NCBI GenBank assembly: GCA_016722075.1
Contig: JADKGW010000001.1
Coordinates: 5,270,001 to 5,334,000, forward strand
DNA from: Candidatus Kouleothrix ribensis
Lineage (GTDB): Bacteria; Chloroflexota; Chloroflexia; Chloroflexales; Roseiflexaceae
DNA: 64,000 nucleotides
Reading direction: 5' to 3'
In this document: positions 59,300 to 64,000 of the stretch, piece after piece
Layout of the letters: each line of letters starts with the position of its first letter
Numbering within the stretch: position 1 is the first letter of the stretch
Translations under genes and position numbers: made by a program
Notes under the pieces: generated by a model
Told to the model about the DNA's origin: nothing
Database searches by the model: none
The model's input: the letters and a program-made list of their open reading frames with translations, nothing else

Positions 59300-60352
59300 A
59301 TGCACATGAGGCGTGGAGGCCGGCTGTTTCTGTTGCTTGGGCTCTTGGTCATCGTCATCGGCGCGTTAGCATTCTTTGTGCTCTCGCAGCCCCAGCTGGC
59401 GAACAATGATCTGACTCCCCAGCCAACCCAAGAATTGAAGCGGAAGATCGTAATCGCGCGCATCGACATTCCAAATAATACTGTTCTGACCGATACGGTC
59501 ACGTTTCTAACCACCATCGACATCCCAGAGAGTGAGTTCGCGGCCGGCGCGGGCCAGTATTTCACCAGCCCCGAAGAGCTGCTTTACAAGCAGACGCTGC
59601 GCTCGATCGCGTTCAACGAGCGTGTTCGCAAAGCCGATGTGACCGAGCCGGGCCTGTCGATCCAGATCCCCACTGCGCCGCCCGGCCAGCCGCGCGTCAA
59701 GGCGATCACCTTCCAGGTGAACAATCTGAGCGGTGTGGCCGACCAGATCAGGCCGGGTGATTTTGTCGATGTGCTGTCGTCGTTTATTGTCAAACGCACA
59801 TACCTGCGCCCAGGCTTCAACGATCTCGGCCAGATCGTGATTCGCGAAGAGCCATTCGAAGGGCAGACGACCAAGACGCTGCTGCAGAATGTGCAGGTGC
59901 TGCAGATCCGCAAGCCGGCGCCACCGGCCGAAGGTACGCCCACACCGGGCGGCCCGGCTTCCGGCCCACCGGCAACCGACGCGTCGGGCCAGCCGGCCGG
60001 CGAGGGTGGTGCTCAGAGCCCGGATCAAACTCCGGCGCCCGGCACTGAGAATACCTTTCAGCCTGGCTCGTGGCTGCTGTTACTGGCCGTCACCGATCAG
60101 CAGGCCGAGCTACTGAAATTCTCGATCGAGCAGGGCACCGGCATAACCCTGGTGCTGCGCGGCCGTGGCGACTCGGCGATCGAGAATACCACCGGCGCCA
60201 CGCTCGATCTGCTGGTATCGCAGTATGGCCTGCCATTGCCGCAACCGGCCAGCCTGACGGTAAGCCAGCCGAGCGAGCTGACGCCCGTGCCGACGCTGAA
60301 TGCGGCCAACCCGGCACCGACTGCCAGCCCAACGCCAACGCCAACGCCCTAG
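59300..60352 (+). CDS. cpaB: Pilus assembly protein CpaB/RcpC
   Basis: A 350-residue protein. A membrane helix (about 8-28) is followed by an SAF domain (IVIARIDIPNNTVLTDTVTFLTT, about 48-120) and the RcpC beta region (AITFQVNNLSGVADQIRPGDFVDVLSSF, about 130-160) with a C-terminal part that regains VTDQQAELLKFSIEQGTGITLVLRGRGD. The middle (about 200-245) and the tail are Pro/Thr-rich linkers not found in proteobacterial CpaB. It acts at the periphery of the Tad secretion complex. ATG 59300 has AAAGG upstream; ATG 59306 is an alternative. Confidence 0.88.
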   Translation: MHMRRGGRLFLLLGLLVIVIGALAFFVLSQPQLANNDLTPQPTQELKRKIVIARIDIPNNTVLTDTVTFLTTIDIPESEFAAGAGQYFTSPEELLYKQTLRSIAFNERVRKADVTEPGLSIQIPTAPPGQPRVKAITFQVNNLSGVADQIRPGDFVDVLSSFIVKRTYLRPGFNDLGQIVIREEPFEGQTTKTLLQNVQVLQIRKPAPPAEGTPTPGGPASGPPATDASGQPAGEGGAQSPDQTPAPGTENTFQPGSWLLLLAVTDQQAELLKFSIEQGTGITLVLRGRGDSAIENTTGATLDLLVSQYGLPLPQPASLTVSQPSELTPVPTLNAANPAPTASPTPTPTP

Positions 60353-60364
60353 TACGCGGCATCA

Positions 60365-60428
60365 GCCACAGAGATCACAGCGTGTATCGTCTGCTATCAA
60401 TATGAGCAGCCTCTGTGATCTCTGTGGC
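60365..60428. terminator. Large inverted repeat between cpaB and cpaE
   Basis: A 16-bp perfect stem (60365-60380 with 60413-60428) encloses a 32-nt loop with its own 5-bp hairpin (CTGCT/AGCAG). There is no T-run, so it may stabilise or process the mRNA rather than stop it. Confidence 0.5.
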
Positions 60429-60480
60429 ACCTGGCATCGGGTGTAGATCTAATCTAAGGTGAGGACTCTAGGAGAAACGC

Positions 60481-61752
60481 ATGCCTGATCAGCCCACCAT
60501 TCGCGTTCTGATCGTCGACGATATCACCGAAACGCGCGATAACCTCGAGAAACTGCTGTTTTTCGAGAAGGACATCCAGGTTGTCGCAAAGGCGAGCACC
60601 GGGCGTGAGGCAGTAGCGATGTCTAAGCAGTATCAGCCCGACGTTGTGCTGATGGACATCAATATGCCCGATATGGATGGTATCGCGGCCACCGAGGCGA
60701 TCCTGAGCCAGGTGCCGACCGTTCAGGTAATTATGATGAGCGTGCAGGGCGAGCAAGACTACCTGCGGCGCTCGATGCTCGCCGGCGCGCGCGAGTTCCT
60801 CACCAAGCCGATCAGCGCTGAAGAGCTCTACCATGCGATCAGGCATGTGTATCGGCTACAGACGACCCAGCGGCGCTATGCGACTGCCGCCCCGGCCGAG
60901 CAGACTGGCGGCGGCGACAGCGGCGCCGGGCAGGGCCAGATTATCGCAGTGTTTAGCCCCAAGGGCGGGGTTGGCACATCGTCGGTGAGTGCCAACCTGG
61001 CTGTGGCACTCCGCCAGCTCAGCAACAAGAAGGTTGCACTGGTCGACGGCAATGTGATCTTTGGCGACCTGGGCGTGATCATGAACTTGGTCTCGAGCAA
61101 AACGATCGCCGATCTGGCTAACCGCATCAATGAGCTCGACCGCGATCTGGTCAATGATGTCCTGGCAACCCATACTTCGCAGGTCAAGGTATTGCTGGCG
61201 CCGCCGAACCCGCAAACTGGCGAGCTGGTCACCGCCGATCACCTGCGCGCCATTCTCGATCAGCTGCGCAAAGAGTTCGACTATGTTGTGGTCGATACGC
61301 AGTCGTCGTTCCAGGATCGCGCGCTGGCGGTGCTCGACATGGCCGACCGGATCGTCGCGCTGATGACGCTTGAGATGCCATGCATCAAGAATATCAAGCT
61401 GTTCCTCGAGGTAGCCGAGCTGCTCGAATACCCGCCCGAGAAGACCTTGCTGGTGCTTAATAAGGCCGATAGCCGGTTGGGTATTCGGATCGAGAATGTC
61501 GAGGAGAATATCCAGCACAAGGTTGCCATGCAGATCGGCAATGCCGCACACGAGATGTCGCTGTCGATCAACCAGGGCGTGCCGCTGGTGATCGATAAAC
61601 GTAATCACCAGACCTCGAAAGACATTTTTGCGCTGGCGAACCTGATCAGCAACGCGCGCGGCAGTGCGGCGGTCAAGGCTGGCGATAAACCCGCCGAGCC
61701 GAAGGCCCCCGAGAGCCGTGGCCTGTTTGGCCGCATCCTGGCCAAGCGCTAA
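60481..61752 (+). CDS. cpaE: Pilus localisation ATPase CpaE/TadZ with receiver domain
   Basis: A 423-residue protein. Residues 1-125 are a full receiver domain: acidic pair Asp13-Asp14, phosphoacceptor Asp59 (VVLMDINMPDMDG), Ser87 and Lys109 (LTKPIS). Residues about 150-405 are a MinD/ParA-type ATPase with the deviant Walker A SPKGGVGTSS (about 159-168), DGNVIFGDLG and the Walker B YVVVDTQSSF. TadZ proteins mark the site of pilus assembly; many have a degenerate receiver, whereas this one looks able to be phosphorylated. It is followed 47 bp later by cpaF. Confidence 0.9.
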   Translation: MPDQPTIRVLIVDDITETRDNLEKLLFFEKDIQVVAKASTGREAVAMSKQYQPDVVLMDINMPDMDGIAATEAILSQVPTVQVIMMSVQGEQDYLRRSMLAGAREFLTKPISAEELYHAIRHVYRLQTTQRRYATAAPAEQTGGGDSGAGQGQIIAVFSPKGGVGTSSVSANLAVALRQLSNKKVALVDGNVIFGDLGVIMNLVSSKTIADLANRINELDRDLVNDVLATHTSQVKVLLAPPNPQTGELVTADHLRAILDQLRKEFDYVVVDTQSSFQDRALAVLDMADRIVALMTLEMPCIKNIKLFLEVAELLEYPPEKTLLVLNKADSRLGIRIENVEENIQHKVAMQIGNAAHEMSLSINQGVPLVIDKRNHQTSKDIFALANLISNARGSAAVKAGDKPAEPKAPESRGLFGRILAKR

Positions 61753-61799
61753 TACACCTGCATTATGCTGCATCCACAACGTTCTAAGGAGATTCTGCT

Positions 61800-63194
61800 A
61801 TGTCGTTGCTGAAACGCATTGGGGGGGCGCCCGGCGTGGGCGAGGCCAGCGGCTCGGCGGCCCGGCCCGATACACCGCGCTTCGAGTCGAACAAGGGCCC
61901 ATCGCGCGAGCGCGACGATAGCACGTTTGCCGATATTCGCTCGCGCGTGCAAAACAAGCTGATCGGCGAGCTCGATCCCAAGCTCGACTTGTCGAACGCC
62001 GCTAAGGTGCGCCAGCAGGTCGAAGATATCTTCAACAGCATCCTCGATAGCGAGAATATCGTGCTGACGCGCTCGGAGCGCGCGCGCATGTTCGAGAGCA
62101 TTGCGGCCGACATCCTGGGCTTCGGGCCGCTCGAGGTGCTGCTGAACGACCCCGAGATCAGCGAGATCATGGTCAATGGGCCGCGCAGTATTTATATCGA
62201 GCGCAAGGGCAAGCTGCAGAAGAGCGACGTGATCTTCAACAACGACGAGCACGTGATGCGCGTGATCGACCGGATCATCTCGCCGCTCGGCCGCCGCTGC
62301 GACGAATCGTCGCCGATGGTCGACGCGCGCCTGCCCGACGGTAGCCGCGTCAACGCCGTGATCCGGCCGATCTCGCTGGTGGGGCCGTGCCTGAGCATCC
62401 GCAAGTTCAAGAAGGAAGGCATTACCGTCGAAGACATGATTCGCTTCGGCTCGCTCTCGCGCGAGATGGCCGAGTTCCTCTCGGCCTGTGTGCGCGGGCG
62501 ACTGAACGTGGTCGTGTCGGGCGGTACCGGCTCGGGTAAGACAACCACGCTCAACGCGCTGTCGTCGTTCATTCCCGAAGACGAGCGGATCATTACGGTT
62601 GAGAACGCTGCTGAGCTACAGCTACGCCAGGATCACGTAGTAACGCTCGAGTCGCGCCCACCGAATGTCGAAGGCAAGGGCGAAATCAGCATTCGCGACC
62701 TGGTGATCAACTGCTTGCGTATGCGGCCCGAGCGGATCGTGGTAGGCGAGTGTCGCGGCGGCGAGGCGCTCGAGATGCTACAGGCCATGAACACTGGCCA
62801 CGATGGCTCGATGACCACGCTGCACGCCAACACACCGCGCGACGCGATTGCGCGTATTGAGACCATGGTGCTGATGGCTGGTATGGATCTGCCGGTGCGC
62901 GCGATCCGCGAGCAGATCGCCTCGGCAATCAACGTCATTGTGCAGCAGGCGCGCCTCAAAGACGGCAGCCGCAAGATCATCAACATCACCGAAGTGCAGG
63001 GCATGGAAGGCGATGTGGTGGTGCTGCAAGACGTGTTCGTGTTCGAGCAGACCGGGCTCGACGAGCGCGGCAAGATCATTGGCCAGCTGCGGCCCACCGG
63101 CATTCGCCCGAAGTTCGTCGAGGCGTTCGAGTCGCAGAACATCTACCTGCCGCCGAATATCTTTGGCTACGTCGGCGAGCGCTCATTCTTCTAA
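61800..63194 (+). CDS. cpaF: Tad secretion ATPase CpaF/TadA
   Basis: A 464-residue type II/IV secretion ATPase. An N-terminal helical domain (about 45-110) precedes the core with LDDPEISEIMVNGP-like NDPEISEIMVNGP. Walker A GGTGSGKTT (about 241-249), VENAAELQL (Asp box), the Walker B ERIVVGECRGGEALEML and the His-box DGSMTTLHANTPRDA are all intact. It powers pilin export and retraction in the Tad system. There is a C-terminal extension of about 70 residues with FEQTGLDERGKIIGQL, typical of the family. Confidence 0.94.
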   Translation: MSLLKRIGGAPGVGEASGSAARPDTPRFESNKGPSRERDDSTFADIRSRVQNKLIGELDPKLDLSNAAKVRQQVEDIFNSILDSENIVLTRSERARMFESIAADILGFGPLEVLLNDPEISEIMVNGPRSIYIERKGKLQKSDVIFNNDEHVMRVIDRIISPLGRRCDESSPMVDARLPDGSRVNAVIRPISLVGPCLSIRKFKKEGITVEDMIRFGSLSREMAEFLSACVRGRLNVVVSGGTGSGKTTTLNALSSFIPEDERIITVENAAELQLRQDHVVTLESRPPNVEGKGEISIRDLVINCLRMRPERIVVGECRGGEALEMLQAMNTGHDGSMTTLHANTPRDAIARIETMVLMAGMDLPVRAIREQIASAINVIVQQARLKDGSRKIINITEVQGMEGDVVVLQDVFVFEQTGLDERGKIIGQLRPTGIRPKFVEAFESQNIYLPPNIFGYVGERSFF

Positions 63195-63215
63195 TATTCA
63201 CGAGTTGCGCGGCTG

Positions 63216-63300
63216 CTTCGGCAGATGTGGTGTTTGCGCTCGTAGAGCGCAAACACCGAAAACAGGTAGAGCATAAAAGTACCATACTGCCGCAGGCAAA
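63216..63300. repeat. Intergenic palindromic element with 13-bp hairpin
   Basis: CTTCGGCAG (63216-63224) and CTGCCGCAGGCAAA (63287-63300) bracket a perfect 13-bp hairpin (63229-63241 with 63245-63257, 3-nt loop). Read in reverse it also shares GGTACTTTT with the element at 40408. It lies between cpaF and tadB without a T-run. Confidence 0.75.
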
Positions 63301-63346
63301 CCCGCCGACCGTGTAAGTTGTGCAATGTTCTGGAAAGGAACGCAGG

Positions 63347-64000
63347 ATGCGTCTTCCCTCGAATCTGCCAATTAGCCCAACTATGCTGCTGATCGTCGCA
63401 GGTGTGCTGCTGCTGCTGTTCATTGTGGTAGCATTGATGGGCCGCAAGTCGATCGATGGCGCCGGCGCGGGACGGGCGGTCGACGATCGTTTGAACCAAT
63501 TTGCCGGCCGTGCGCAGCGCAATCAGCCACAAGAAGTCAAGCCGTTTGCGAAGATCGATGCGGCGGTGAGCAAAGGCAAACAGGGCAGCAAGATCGCGCG
63601 TGATCTTGCGCGTGCCGATCTGAAACTCACCGTGACTGAGTTCATCGGAGTGAAGATCCTGGCAGCGCTACTAGGTGTGGGCCTGGGCGCATTCATTGGG
63701 CGCGCCTCGGTTGCCGCAATGGTGCTCTCGGCACTGGTTGGCGGTGTACTGCTGTCGTTCGGGCCGAATCTGTACATCGGGTATGCCGCGCGCAAGCGGA
63801 TCAAATCATTCAACAACCAGCTTGGCGATGGCATCACATTAATGGCCAACTCACTACGCAGTGGCTATAGCTTCCTGCAGTCGATGGATCTAGTATCGCG
63901 CGAGGCACCGCCGCCGATGTCGAGCGAGTTCCGGCGCGTGGTGCAAGAGATTGGCCTGGGGCTCTCGACCGAGGAAGCGCTGGGCAACCTGATGCGGCGC
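63347..64000 (+). CDS. tadB: Tad pilus platform protein TadB (5' part)
   Basis: 218 codons, open at the window edge. An N-terminal membrane helix (about 11-32) and a basic loop lead to the ARADLKLTVTEFIGVKILAALLGV helix and a second pair of helices (about 122-155). The cytoplasmic T2SSF domain begins FNNQLGDGITLMANSLRSGYSFLQSMDLVSREAPPPMSSEFRRVVQEIGLG, the typical TadB/TadC signature. It forms the inner-membrane platform for pilus assembly. GGAAAGGAA lies upstream of ATG 63347. tadC and the pilin gene would be expected beyond the window. Confidence 0.88.
   Translation, partial: MRLPSNLPISPTMLLIVAGVLLLLFIVVALMGRKSIDGAGAGRAVDDRLNQFAGRAQRNQPQEVKPFAKIDAAVSKGKQGSKIARDLARADLKLTVTEFIGVKILAALLGVGLGAFIGRASVAAMVLSALVGGVLLSFGPNLYIGYAARKRIKSFNNQLGDGITLMANSLRSGYSFLQSMDLVSREAPPPMSSEFRRVVQEIGLGLSTEEALGNLMRR

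Overview
The window is GC-rich bacterial DNA densely packed with genes on both strands. The gene content points to the phylum Chloroflexota, most likely a filamentous member of class Chloroflexia (Roseiflexus/Kouleothrix-like). Supporting signs are secreted proteins with tandem FGYP/VQYFERARFE repeats, TPR proteins with a membrane anchor, a STAND NTPase with a sulfatase-modifying-factor-like C-terminus, type IVc (Tad) pilus genes of the CpaB/CpaE/CpaF/TadB type, secreted proteins ending in a short LPxxR-like tail, and short 7-8 bp repeats between genes. The taxonomic call is an inference; there is no rRNA gene to confirm it. No tRNA, rRNA, CRISPR array, transposase or prophage was found.

Layout. 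1-2.7 kb: two tandem paralogous TPR/membrane proteins. 2.8-6.5 kb: an RsbR-like STAS protein, then an operon of a KdpD-type Usp protein, two alpha/beta hydrolases and an ACT-domain protein. 6.4-11.3 kb (minus): a membrane glycosylation cluster (ArnT-like transferase, GT2 dolichyl-phosphate-type transferase, a gutted methyltransferase, a DUF2723 transferase). 11.7-16.7 kb: a UshA-like metallophosphatase lacking its GNH histidine, an M20 peptidase, and a sigma-like/LolA-like fusion across the membrane. 16.8-20.4 kb: a STAND NTPase whose C-terminal lectin-like tip looks like a retroelement-diversified variable region, followed by a 35-bp tandem repeat. 20.4-30 kb: tandem Usp, two-domain RNase H, cupredoxin lipoprotein, L,D-transpeptidase, CsoR with a readable operator, hydrolase, coiled-coil membrane protein, lipoprotein, RimI-like acetyltransferase and RNase J. 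30-41 kb: type 4 uracil-DNA glycosylase, Gfo/Idh/MocA oxidoreductase, quinone oxidoreductase, a GT4-methyltransferase fusion, two lone receivers around an FGYP-repeat secreted protein, a DUF2342 zincin, and two tiny translationally coupled paralogs. 41-49.2 kb: SelB, a lipoprotein, a membrane pseudokinase, DUF4870 protein + glutamate racemase, a hypothetical protein, and ComEA. 49.6-52.2 kb: topoisomerase I carrying an in-frame repeat insertion. 52.7-64 kb: a Tad/Flp pilus locus (two TadE-like pseudopilins, a TadG-like vWA protein, a kelch secreted protein, CpaB, CpaE, CpaF and the start of TadB, which runs off the end).

Promoters are unusually legible: many genes have TTGNNN-N17/18-TATAAT or an extended -10 (TGNTATAAT), and at least two (Usp at 3846, RNase H at 22213) place the -10 so close to the start codon that the transcripts should be leaderless. 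The best candidates for new biology are the diversified STAND NTPase, the membrane-tethered sigma-like protein, the pseudokinase, and short palindromic octamer repeats that have entered the reading frames of topA and selB. All calls were made by reading the sequence; no database search was run.
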